A stretch of DNA of 64,000 bases from Enterococcus termitis (GTDB lineage: Bacteria; Bacillota; Bacilli; Lactobacillales; Enterococcaceae): positions 1 through 64,000 of the forward strand of contig NZ_MIJY01000012.1 in NCBI RefSeq assembly GCF_001730305.1, read 5' to 3'. Shown piece after piece: positions 18,076-25,974 of this stretch. The position numbers were made by a program, and so were the translations under genes. The notes beneath the pieces were generated by a model. That model was given only the letters and a program-made list of their open reading frames with translations, did not search any database and had not been told where the DNA came from. Position 1 is the first letter of the stretch. Each line of letters begins with the position of its first letter.

Positions 18076-18366
18076 ATGACGAATGCAATGCTTGAATTGA
18101 CAGACTCGTTGGTAATGGACTATTACTTTGTTTCATTAGAGGTAAAAGAAGGGCAGCTTTTCCTTTATAGCTTAAACAATTATTGCAAACCAATCAGTAA
18201 AACAATAGAATTAACACAAATAGACGGACTACACATTGAAGATTCAGGTGGATTAGGGTATATTTGTTTTGACTTCGACAACGACCATTATCATTTTGTA
18301 GATTATGGAAATCATATTCTATCATTTTTTAAAACTATCCTATTTCCTATAACACTTCATCAATAG
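18076..18366 (+). CDS. Small unknown protein cotranscribed with a LacI-type regulator
   Basis: The 96-residue protein starts MTNAMLELTDSLVMDYYF behind a strong GGAGG ribosome site, and it ends 18 bases before the LacI-type gene. It is mildly acidic and aromatic-rich, with no signal peptide, and the end (ILSFFKTILFPITLHQ) is hydrophobic. I do not recognise the family. The strong ribosome site, the promoter with operator and the tight spacing make it a genuine gene. A small beta-rich partner or modulator of the regulator is possible but unsupported. Confidence 0.7.
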   Translation: MTNAMLELTDSLVMDYYFVSLEVKEGQLFLYSLNNYCKPISKTIELTQIDGLHIEDSGGLGYICFDFDNDHYHFVDYGNHILSFFKTILFPITLHQ

Positions 18367-18384
18367 TCCTGAAAGGAGACAAGT

Positions 18385-19311
18385 ATGGCAAACATCCGCG
18401 ATATTGCACGTTTGTCCGGTTATTCTGTTTCTACTGTTTCTCGTGTTTTGAATAATCATCCCTATGTATCGGAAGACAAACGGCAAAAAGTTTTGGCAAT
18501 AATGAAAGAGCTGGATTATATTCCTAATATCAAAGCTAGACATTTGAGTAATGGAAAGTCAAAGCATATTGCTGTAATGATTCCTTTTGCTGACCATCCT
18601 TACACGGATAAAATTGTCAGCGGTATTTTAAAAGCTGCGTTTAAGGCTGAATACAAGGTCACTTTATTGCCAACCAATTATGATTTAGCAGTTGAACAGC
18701 GCTATTTAGATGAGCTGGCAGCTAAAGCGTGGGATGGCATGATCATTACTTCTAAAAAAATTTCCTTTGATATCATCGCAGGCTACTTGAAATATGCTCC
18801 GATCGTCTGCTGTGAGGATACTGAAGAATTCCCTATTTCTTGTGTGGCAATCGATCGCAAAAAATCTTATCGTGATCTGCTTACCTTATTGAAGGATCAG
18901 GGATCTAAAAAAATTGGCTTAACAGTTGGACGACCGGAAAAAGATAGCGCTAGTACTGCCATTGCTTTAGAAGCTTATCGAGAGGTCATAGGTCTAACAG
19001 AGCCTTCACTGATTTTTAGAGATTGTCGAACATACGAAGATGGGATTGCAGCTGGAGAGTATTTTTCACAGTTTGACGCTCTTGATGTGATTGTTACAAA
19101 TGGAGACGATGTAGCGGCTGGGATTTTACAGACACTTTCATTGACTGAGGTAACTGTGATTGGTGAGGAAAATCTTTTGTCTAGTCGCTTGTTGAAATTC
19201 CCTACGGTGGATCATCATTTGGATTTGTGTGGAGAGAAGGCGTTTGAGTTGCTCATAGGAAATTATATCAAAACCATAATAATCCCATACAACTTCATCG
19301 AACCGTTTTAA
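18385..19311 (+). CDS. LacI family transcriptional regulator
   Basis: The protein (308 residues) starts MANIRDIARLSGYSVSTVSR, then VLNNHPYVSEDKR, the canonical LacI helix-turn-helix. The hinge KARHLSNGKSK is followed by the periplasmic-binding-like core. It is slightly shorter than typical (about 330), ending IIPYNFIEPF. The ribosome site is AAAGGAGAC. It probably binds TGATACGCGTTTCA at 18024-18037 in its own promoter and may act on the divergent lacD. The inducer is likely a sugar phosphate, by inference from lacD. Confidence 0.9.
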   Translation: MANIRDIARLSGYSVSTVSRVLNNHPYVSEDKRQKVLAIMKELDYIPNIKARHLSNGKSKHIAVMIPFADHPYTDKIVSGILKAAFKAEYKVTLLPTNYDLAVEQRYLDELAAKAWDGMIITSKKISFDIIAGYLKYAPIVCCEDTEEFPISCVAIDRKKSYRDLLTLLKDQGSKKIGLTVGRPEKDSASTAIALEAYREVIGLTEPSLIFRDCRTYEDGIAAGEYFSQFDALDVIVTNGDDVAAGILQTLSLTEVTVIGEENLLSSRLLKFPTVDHHLDLCGEKAFELLIGNYIKTIIIPYNFIEPF

Positions 19312-19363
19312 AAATTGTCATATATTCAAGAAATTTTAGACACTATCGACAAAAGTATTAGAA

Positions 19364-19432
19364 CATATTAACCAAAAATAAAGGGTAAGTACCATTTTTT
19401 ATGATACTTACCCTTTATTTTTGGTTAATATG
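19364..19432. repeat. 69-nt almost perfect palindrome after the LacI-type gene
   Basis: Two 32-base arms (19364-19395 and 19401-19432) match at 31 of 32 positions around a five-base T loop. The arm begins CATATTAACC and includes AAAGGGTAAGTA. It is far longer than an ordinary terminator stem. It sits between the rightward LacI-type gene and the leftward WxL/glycosylation locus and could block read-through both ways. It is the main feature in the otherwise empty 19312-19691 spacer. Confidence 0.75.
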
Positions 19433-19691
19433 AAAGTATAAATTACTGGATACCTTCTCTTTCAATTTGAGTATTTTAGTGGAGCAATACTAAATCATTG
19501 CCCATCAAAAAAATTTTCTAAAAAAATAATTGAATACAAGTTAATCTTTAATGGTACTAAAATAATGTTTTAAATTAATTCTTCGACATATCAAATGCAC
19601 AAAATGAGTTCAGAAAAAAATTTTACTCTAATTATAAGTAGATCGATTCTTTATTAATTTTATCAACATAAATTAGAGTTGAGCTATTATG

Positions 19692-21413
19692 CTAATTTTT
19701 ATCATCTTTCTTGACTTTGTTAAAAATATCAAGAAAGTCCCTCTTAATTGGAGATTTTTGATGAAAAACCAGAACAGAATATAAAATTACAAGTACCCAA
19801 GACAAAAAGCTCACTACTATTCCAATTTTAACAACAATAGAGCTAACATAGCGGATTTCAATTACATTAATTCCTTTTTTAAGATTTAATTGCATAGTTC
19901 CTCGTTCACTCAAGGTAACTGGTATAACTTCTCCATCTACAAAAGCTTGTGTATTTTTATACTTAATTACTGGTAGATCTACAACTGATTCAGACTTTTC
20001 AATGGGTATTTCAAATAACAGTGCACCATTTGTTGATTTGGGTTCCATAAAAAATCCCTCATTGTCACGATATCCTATGTGCTTATGAATTTCATCAATA
20101 TAGTGCTGACCTTCTTCTGGTGTATACTGATCGATCCACAAAGAATAACGATTGAACGATTGCCCAAAATAATCGTCTGTTATATTCATTTCTAAAACAA
20201 ATGCAGTATTTAACATACTGTTTACTGAAAGCAACCATGGTAGGAAACTGAACAAAAATGTTACAACCAAAATTCCACTTTTTCTTTTGACATCATATTG
20301 TTCAAAAAATAACTGCAATAAATTGGCACCCGTTATACAAAAGAATAGTGTAGGGAAAATCATCAATCGAAACGGAAATTGAATAAGTGAAAATGGTGTA
20401 TTCTGCAGTATTGACCACGGAAAGCCATCTGTTGTCAGGAATAAAGTCACAATACCTAAAATATAGATAACTTTAGCCTTTAATTCCAGCTTTTTAAAAA
20501 AGAAAGCACCTAAAAAAAGTAGTAATATACAGGTAAATCCTACATTGTAAATCCCACCCATACTTGATTGTAACAGATCACTTGAAATGCTTTTGGAGAT
20601 TAGTTGAAAAGTATCATTCCCTTCTAATTGGTAGGGCGACGGCTGTAAAAAAGTTTGAAAGAGTTGCTCTTCAATAAATCCAAACAAAAATACAGCAGAA
20701 GTAAAAATAGAGACCAAACCAGAGAAAAGTAAAACCAAGCTTCGCTTCACTCTATTTTCAAGAAAATAAAGGCTAATTCCCCAAAAAAGAACCAGATAGA
20801 TACAAATCAAAAATGCTGAAAGAACATGCGTACAGACAATCAGAGAAAAACCAATAGTCACTAGTATCCAGTACCTAGTTTTTCCAAACAATACTTCATA
20901 GCTTCCTAATAAAACAAGAGGAATAAATGTCAACGCAATAAATTCGGCTAATGCAAAACGTGTATAAGCATCTATCGTTCGATAGATAGAGAAAGTATAT
21001 AAAATTGAAAATGCAGCTGCAGCTAACCAAGAATTACTAAACTGCTTCATACAATAGTAACTGATTAACAAGGTAATAAACGTATATAGATAAAAACCAA
21101 TATATACTGAAACAACAAGATTTTCCGTAAATAAACCGACACTCGAAAATAAAAGCAGAGTCATCCAAGGATAAAAGATATTTACCCCATAACCTATTTG
21201 ATAGAAAGACTCAACACTAATTCCGGGAAAATCTTGCATCCCATTTTTAAGCCAAGCAGTTAGCTCAATTATTCTTGATAACTGATAGGTTAAATCATCA
21301 CCAAACACCAACTTCCCTTTAACTAACATAGGTCCAATAAACAACAAAGCTAAAAACAAAGCACTAGCAAAAACAATTATGTGCTCCTTGCTTCTTATTT
21401 TTTTCTTAGACAT
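19692..21413 (-). CDS. Multi-spanning membrane protein, GT-C/YfhO-like
   Basis: The protein has 573 residues with roughly 11 hydrophobic segments. The first extracytoplasmic loop carries FGDDLTYQL, an acidic pair placed like the catalytic acid of GT-C glycosyltransferases, which use polyprenyl-phosphate sugars. A soluble outer domain sits between about residues 400 and 520 (DQYTPEEGQHYIDEIHKHIG), before a last membrane helix and a lysine-rich tail. It is the last gene of the long leftward locus, 41 bases after a GtrB/CsbB-like transferase that could make its donor. The family match is to YfhO-like or PTPS-related membrane proteins; the acceptor is unknown. Confidence 0.65.
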   Translation of the reverse strand: MSKKKIRSKEHIIVFASALFLALLFIGPMLVKGKLVFGDDLTYQLSRIIELTAWLKNGMQDFPGISVESFYQIGYGVNIFYPWMTLLLFSSVGLFTENLVVSVYIGFYLYTFITLLISYYCMKQFSNSWLAAAAFSILYTFSIYRTIDAYTRFALAEFIALTFIPLVLLGSYEVLFGKTRYWILVTIGFSLIVCTHVLSAFLICIYLVLFWGISLYFLENRVKRSLVLLFSGLVSIFTSAVFLFGFIEEQLFQTFLQPSPYQLEGNDTFQLISKSISSDLLQSSMGGIYNVGFTCILLLFLGAFFFKKLELKAKVIYILGIVTLFLTTDGFPWSILQNTPFSLIQFPFRLMIFPTLFFCITGANLLQLFFEQYDVKRKSGILVVTFLFSFLPWLLSVNSMLNTAFVLEMNITDDYFGQSFNRYSLWIDQYTPEEGQHYIDEIHKHIGYRDNEGFFMEPKSTNGALLFEIPIEKSESVVDLPVIKYKNTQAFVDGEVIPVTLSERGTMQLNLKKGINVIEIRYVSSIVVKIGIVVSFLSWVLVILYSVLVFHQKSPIKRDFLDIFNKVKKDDKN

Positions 21414-21454
21414 GCCTTTCCTCCCAAATCTATTTCTCCACTATGATTCATTTG

Positions 21455-22411
21455 TTAATCCCTCTCTAATTTTTGCTCAATAATGAAAGCAGGGCGATCC
21501 TTTACTTCTGAATAAACACGTCCAAGATATTCTCCTAGAATTGACATGCCAACCAACTGCATGCCTCCCAAAATCCAAATGCTCATGATAATTGAAGACC
21601 ATCCATGAACAGAATCACCTATATACTTCTGATAAAATGTATAAAAAATGTATAAAATACCGATAAGAAGCGTTAAAAAGCCCATATTTCGAATCATTTT
21701 AATTGGAATAAGAGAAAAAGAGGTTAATCCATTAGTAGCAAAGCGAATCATCTTCTTCAACGGATATTTTGATTCCCCTGCTTCACGTTTTTTTCTATCA
21801 TAAAATACTTTTGTAGAAGGATAGCCTACAAGCGGAACAATTCCTCTTAAAAATGGGTCCTCTTCCTTAAATAAAAGAACTGCCTTCATAGCACGATTAC
21901 TTAATAAACGAAAATCTGCATGATTAGGCACTAATTTGACTCCTAACTTTCCCATCATTTTATAAAAACCGAGTGCTGTATTTCGCTTAAAGAAAGTATC
22001 CGTCTCACGATTTTCTCTTACTCCGTATACGATATCGTTTCCTTCATTAAATTTCTGTAGCATCTTTTTTATAGCTTGTAGGTCATCTTGTAAATCAGCA
22101 TCTATAGTTACTATCATATCTGCCGTATCTGCTACTGTTTCCATTCCGGCTTGTAATGCTTTTTGATGACCATAGTTGCGGCTTAACTTTATACCTACAA
22201 CATTTTTAGGATAGCTGTTATATAAGTTAGATATGATTTCCCAAGTTTTATCGGAACTTCCATCATCTACAAATAATAGCTTACTGTTTTCATTAATAGT
22301 CTCTAACTCAATCAACTCATGTAACGTATTCAGCAATTGTTCACTCGAAATAGGTAGTACATCTTCTTCATTGTAGCAAGGAACAATGATAGATAACGTG
22401 TCTTTTTTCAT
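21455..22411 (-). CDS. GT2 glycosyltransferase, polyprenyl-phosphate sugar synthase type (GtrB/CsbB-like)
   Basis: The protein is 318 residues. An N-terminal GT-A domain shows SIIVPCYNEEDVLP, LLFVDDGSSDKTWEI, GIKLSRNYGHQKALQAGME and TIDADLQDD, which binds the nucleotide sugar and metal. KREAGESKYPLKKMIRFA leads into two C-terminal membrane helices. This is the architecture of GtrB/CsbB enzymes, which move a sugar onto undecaprenyl phosphate for use outside the cell. Neighbouring GT-C-like and YfhO proteins are natural users of that lipid-linked sugar. No GtcA-type flippase gene is seen beside it. Confidence 0.87.
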   Translation of the reverse strand: MKKDTLSIIVPCYNEEDVLPISSEQLLNTLHELIELETINENSKLLFVDDGSSDKTWEIISNLYNSYPKNVVGIKLSRNYGHQKALQAGMETVADTADMIVTIDADLQDDLQAIKKMLQKFNEGNDIVYGVRENRETDTFFKRNTALGFYKMMGKLGVKLVPNHADFRLLSNRAMKAVLLFKEEDPFLRGIVPLVGYPSTKVFYDRKKREAGESKYPLKKMIRFATNGLTSFSLIPIKMIRNMGFLTLLIGILYIFYTFYQKYIGDSVHGWSSIIMSIWILGGMQLVGMSILGEYLGRVYSEVKDRPAFIIEQKLERD

Positions 22412-22522
22412 TTTTAAACCCTTTCTACCAAAAAATAATCTTATTTGTCATTTCCATCAATCTACATTTTAGTAGTTACCTTATCTGTATCTTTAATCAT
22501 AATTGGATCTACTGTAATGCTT

Positions 22523-24103
22523 TTATCGCTTTTGTTCAAAAAGCCAATACATACGTTCCCTTTCATCGCAAGTTTGATTATGGGTCATAACTGCTTGATA
22601 ATTTTCTGTTAAGCCTAACTGATCAAAATATTCTTCCTGCTGTTTTGGGTCTGTCTCTACAACAACAAAGTCAACTCGGCCTTCTTCTATTGCCTGAATT
22701 TGACCGTCATAGTTGTCTGGGAAAACCGAATACTCCAAATTTTGCAGTTCGAAATAATATTCACTTGGGAGTATATCTGCTGCTAAATAGAATCCTCCAT
22801 CTAAAAAACCAAAGTTTAACAATGTAGGATTAGTTTTCTCCATTAACATATATTCAGCAAATAGTTTTTGTGCTGTTCTTTTCTCCTCTGTACCTTTCGT
22901 TCCAAACGTAGAATTATTTGGAAAGTATAATGATTCCTGTAAATTCCCGTTATATCCAAAAATCAACAAAAAAGAAACGATGAAAGCCCATGGAAACAAT
23001 ATAGTTGACTTAAAATCCAAAATTCTTTTGGCTTCATTAATTAAAAAAGAACTTATTTTTCCTAACATGACTAAACCAACTACTCCAAAAGGCATAAAGA
23101 ATAGAAAATAGTACTCGTATGACTTCATACCTATATATGTAAAGAATAGTGTTGACAAACTAATTACAAAAAGAAACAAACGATGAGAACTTTTCTTCGA
23201 TATTTCTTGAAAAACAGGTATGATCACCCATCCTGGAAATACTAGCAATAATGTAATCCAATTTTCTTTCATATTTTCTATGACTACTTGTAAGATAAAA
23301 GAGAAACGTTCTATTAAATTGACCGATGAAGCATTATAAGCATTACTATTAATAAAAAGATAAACATTAAAAAAATCTGCTATTGCATCATTTAACAAAA
23401 AGTAAGATAACCATGGAAGTATTCCTATAAAAAGACCTATAGCTGAGTAAACAATCAATGTAGCTAGTTCTTTAGTCTCTTTTTTTACAATCAAATAAAT
23501 GAAAATAAACAGATAGAATCCTACCCAAGGACCTAATAAAGTAAACTTAATGAAGAATATCATGCTAACTGAAAGACCCTGCCAAAGATAAATCCACTTA
23601 GAAAAGTGTAAAGATTCCGATGATATTTTGATTGTTTTCATTACAGAATACAATAGAAGCATTAGTAGGGGAATAGATAGTTCTTCTGCACTTCCTCCTT
23701 GCCTAAAGAACTGATCGTTTAAAAGTAATACTGGAAAAAAAAGGGTTAACAAAAAACTACTTTTTTCCGATAAATATAGCTTAAGTATTTTAAAACAAAA
23801 AACAAGATTTATTGTCATTCCTATACATTCAACAATATAAATTCCTGTAAATTCTTTAGAATTAATCAAAGAAGATAAACCATAGATAAGATAAAGCAAT
23901 GGTCCTTTCTGTTCAAATAAATCTTTATATGGCACTAGACCTTGCATCATGCCTTTTCCCATTGTCATAAAGGCATTCGCATCAACCCAATTATTAGTTA
24001 AATAAATAGGAGAATTTTTACTAAAAGCCATTAATAGGATAACTGAAACTATACCCCAGACAAATATTTTTTCTTTTTCAATTACCTCCATCCTCTTATT
24101 CAT
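22523..24103 (-). CDS. Multi-spanning membrane protein, probable GT-C glycosyltransferase (GT39-like)
   Basis: From ATG 24103 (GGAGGAGATG upstream) the protein has 526 residues and about ten membrane segments. After the first helix the loop WVDANAFMTMGKGMMQGLVPYKDLFEQKGPLLYLIYG resembles the D-x(n)-Y-D-F-KGP segment of GT39/GT83-like GT-C enzymes, with Asp and Glu residues facing outside. A C-terminal soluble tail (QAIEEGRVDFVVVETDPKQ) follows. Neighbouring genes encode a lipid-linked sugar synthase and other GT-C-like proteins, supporting a role in extracytoplasmic glycosylation. It is separated from the lipoprotein gene upstream by 180 bases. Confidence 0.7.
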   Translation of the reverse strand: MNKRMEVIEKEKIFVWGIVSVILLMAFSKNSPIYLTNNWVDANAFMTMGKGMMQGLVPYKDLFEQKGPLLYLIYGLSSLINSKEFTGIYIVECIGMTINLVFCFKILKLYLSEKSSFLLTLFFPVLLLNDQFFRQGGSAEELSIPLLMLLLYSVMKTIKISSESLHFSKWIYLWQGLSVSMIFFIKFTLLGPWVGFYLFIFIYLIVKKETKELATLIVYSAIGLFIGILPWLSYFLLNDAIADFFNVYLFINSNAYNASSVNLIERFSFILQVVIENMKENWITLLLVFPGWVIIPVFQEISKKSSHRLFLFVISLSTLFFTYIGMKSYEYYFLFFMPFGVVGLVMLGKISSFLINEAKRILDFKSTILFPWAFIVSFLLIFGYNGNLQESLYFPNNSTFGTKGTEEKRTAQKLFAEYMLMEKTNPTLLNFGFLDGGFYLAADILPSEYYFELQNLEYSVFPDNYDGQIQAIEEGRVDFVVVETDPKQQEEYFDQLGLTENYQAVMTHNQTCDERERMYWLFEQKR

Positions 24104-24201
24104 CTTACATCTCCTCCATACTTTCCCATTTATATTGATTATGCATTCTCTCATTACTTTTATTTAATGACATAATAAATACCTAACTCTTAAAAATAAA
24201 C

Positions 24202-24244
24202 AGAGGTTCAAAAAAATTCAAAGATCAATTTTCATGAACCACCT
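24202..24244 (-). terminator. Possible intra-operon hairpin
   Basis: GGTTCA and TGAACC form the core of a hairpin at 24205-24240 in the 180-base gap between the lipoprotein and GT-C genes, with T-rich sequence beyond. It could attenuate read-through within the locus. The stem is short, so support is modest. Confidence 0.35.
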
Positions 24245-24283
24245 AGAATTTTTTTAATTAACTCTTCAAAAAATCGAATTTTG

Positions 24284-25012
24284 TTACTCCCTAAAATCAG
24301 TTGTTTCAAGATAAATTTTCATTGGTACTCCTGTCGATCCGTACTTCACACCAAAATTAGCTGAGAACAGACTTTTCTCTCCTTTACTTTCTGTTGTGCT
24401 AAATATCGAAACGTCTGACAATTTAATTGCTTCCTTATCCGCGGTTTTCTCTTTGAACTCTTTTATACGCTTATCCATATCCTTTTGATCCAAAAGTGCA
24501 CCTAGTTCTTTTATTAGCCCATCAAAATTTTTCCCGTGATACTGACCATCTACCGACATATTTGTAATACTAATAGTTTGACTATACAGTTTAGCTTTCT
24601 TTAGTTCTGGCAGATACTGATACATAGTTATTATCTCTATATATGATGGATACAATTCTTCTGCATTCTTATAAAGAATGGTATCTTTCAAAGTTAAATT
24701 TTTTCCATCTGATTGAACATCAGTTACTTCTGGTTCTAAGGTAACTCCTTCTATAGAAAAATTATCCTTAAAAAGAGCGATAGTTTTTTCACGAGATGGC
24801 AATGTTTTTAAGTCAAATTTTTCTTCTATTTCTGCTTCTGAAGACAGTTTATAACTATACTCTCCAAAAGGTTTTTCACGATCTGTCCACCAAGTGAATG
24901 CTTCCAAATTTTCTGGCAATTTTGCGTCAGCTGTTGATTTTGTGCCCGTACTACAAGAAGACAAAATAGTTATTGTTAATAGTACTAGAGACATTTTTAA
25001 TAGTCGTTTCAT
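24284..25012 (-). CDS. Lipoprotein of unknown function
   Basis: The protein (242 residues) has a signal MKRLLKMSLVLLTITI and lipobox LSSC, giving a lipidated Cys20. The rest is soluble and acidic or lysine-rich, with motifs such as FTWWTDREKPFGEYSYKL. I do not recognise a domain. It follows another lipoprotein gene by 14 bases inside the glycosylation part of the WxL locus. It is probably exposed at the outer membrane face, where the GT-C-like proteins act. Confidence 0.72.
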   Translation of the reverse strand: MKRLLKMSLVLLTITILSSCSTGTKSTADAKLPENLEAFTWWTDREKPFGEYSYKLSSEAEIEEKFDLKTLPSREKTIALFKDNFSIEGVTLEPEVTDVQSDGKNLTLKDTILYKNAEELYPSYIEIITMYQYLPELKKAKLYSQTISITNMSVDGQYHGKNFDGLIKELGALLDQKDMDKRIKEFKEKTADKEAIKLSDVSIFSTTESKGEKSLFSANFGVKYGSTGVPMKIYLETTDFRE

Positions 25013-25026
25013 TCTTCGTTATCTCC

Positions 25027-25974
25027 TTATTGGTTAATATCTAAAACTAATGGTTCTCTTCCAGCCAATAAAGACTGATTAAATGTAAAGGTTACAGTTT
25101 CAGCCTCATCATGCAAATAATATATAACTGCACTTTCAACCGTTTTTCCTTTTTTAGCTTCCTCATTTCCTCTTGAAAGAAGATAACTCAATTCCGTATC
25201 TGTAATATCTTCGTTATTAAATACTTGTAGTTCTTTATCATTTTGCGAAGCTACAATTAGCTTATTCCACTGCTCCGATGGTACAAGCGACTCTTTTCCC
25301 TTATTGGTAAAGACATATCGAATAACTAAGATACTGTTTGCATCTTGCTTCTCTACTTTATAGGAGCTTAAATAAATCGACATATCCTCTGTTTCAAAAC
25401 GGTTATATGCCGTAGTTTTCTCCTCAGAGGATGCTACTGTTTCAGCGTCAACTTTCTCTCTTAACGTTTTAACAACTTCCTCAAATACTTGTTTTCTTTT
25501 CTCTTCTGAATTATCGACCGGACTGTAAAACACAAATTCTACGATATTATTTTCCGATAATACATAATACATCTGTGCCCAAGCTGGTTTTTTCTTATAA
25601 CTAGACTTGAAAACATAGCTTAATACAGGCAGGTCACCTACTTTAAAGCTAGCCTTTTTCATTGAATTTAGATCATAATAGTTCTTTAAGTATTTCTCAA
25701 CATTGCTTTTCATCTTTTTCTCATCGATACCTTCCGCATGCTGAGTACGGATAAACATCACTGAATTACTTTTAGTATCGCTGGCCCCAAATTTTGCATC
25801 TTCGTTGAGTTCTTTTTGAGGATCTTCTTCTATTGACCAATTCATTGGTAATTTGAAATAGTATTCACTACTATTGACATATAGTGATTCCTCTTCCTTT
25901 TGCAAAGAAAAACTTTGACACCCTGAAAGGAAAAGGACACTAAAGAAGAACAGCATCATTTTTCTTATGTTCAC
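25027..25974 (-). CDS. Lipoprotein with possible C-terminal DUF5067-like domain
   Basis: The 315-residue protein has signal MNIRKMMLFFFSVLF and lipobox LSGC (Cys19). The first half (SSEYYFKLPMNWSIEEDPQK) resembles PsbP/MOG1-like folds that begin with a membrane-proximal beta sheet. After about residue 190 (NRFETEDMSIYLSSYKVEK, then ILVIRYVFTNKGKESLVP) it resembles DUF5067-type immunoglobulin-like domains. Its first codon overlaps the stop of yfhO by four bases, so the genes are translationally coupled. The function is unknown; an accessory role in the surface glycosylation locus is inferred from position. Confidence 0.7.
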   Translation of the reverse strand: MNIRKMMLFFFSVLFLSGCQSFSLQKEEESLYVNSSEYYFKLPMNWSIEEDPQKELNEDAKFGASDTKSNSVMFIRTQHAEGIDEKKMKSNVEKYLKNYYDLNSMKKASFKVGDLPVLSYVFKSSYKKKPAWAQMYYVLSENNIVEFVFYSPVDNSEEKRKQVFEEVVKTLREKVDAETVASSEEKTTAYNRFETEDMSIYLSSYKVEKQDANSILVIRYVFTNKGKESLVPSEQWNKLIVASQNDKELQVFNNEDITDTELSYLLSRGNEEAKKGKTVESAVIYYLHDEAETVTFTFNQSLLAGREPLVLDINQ

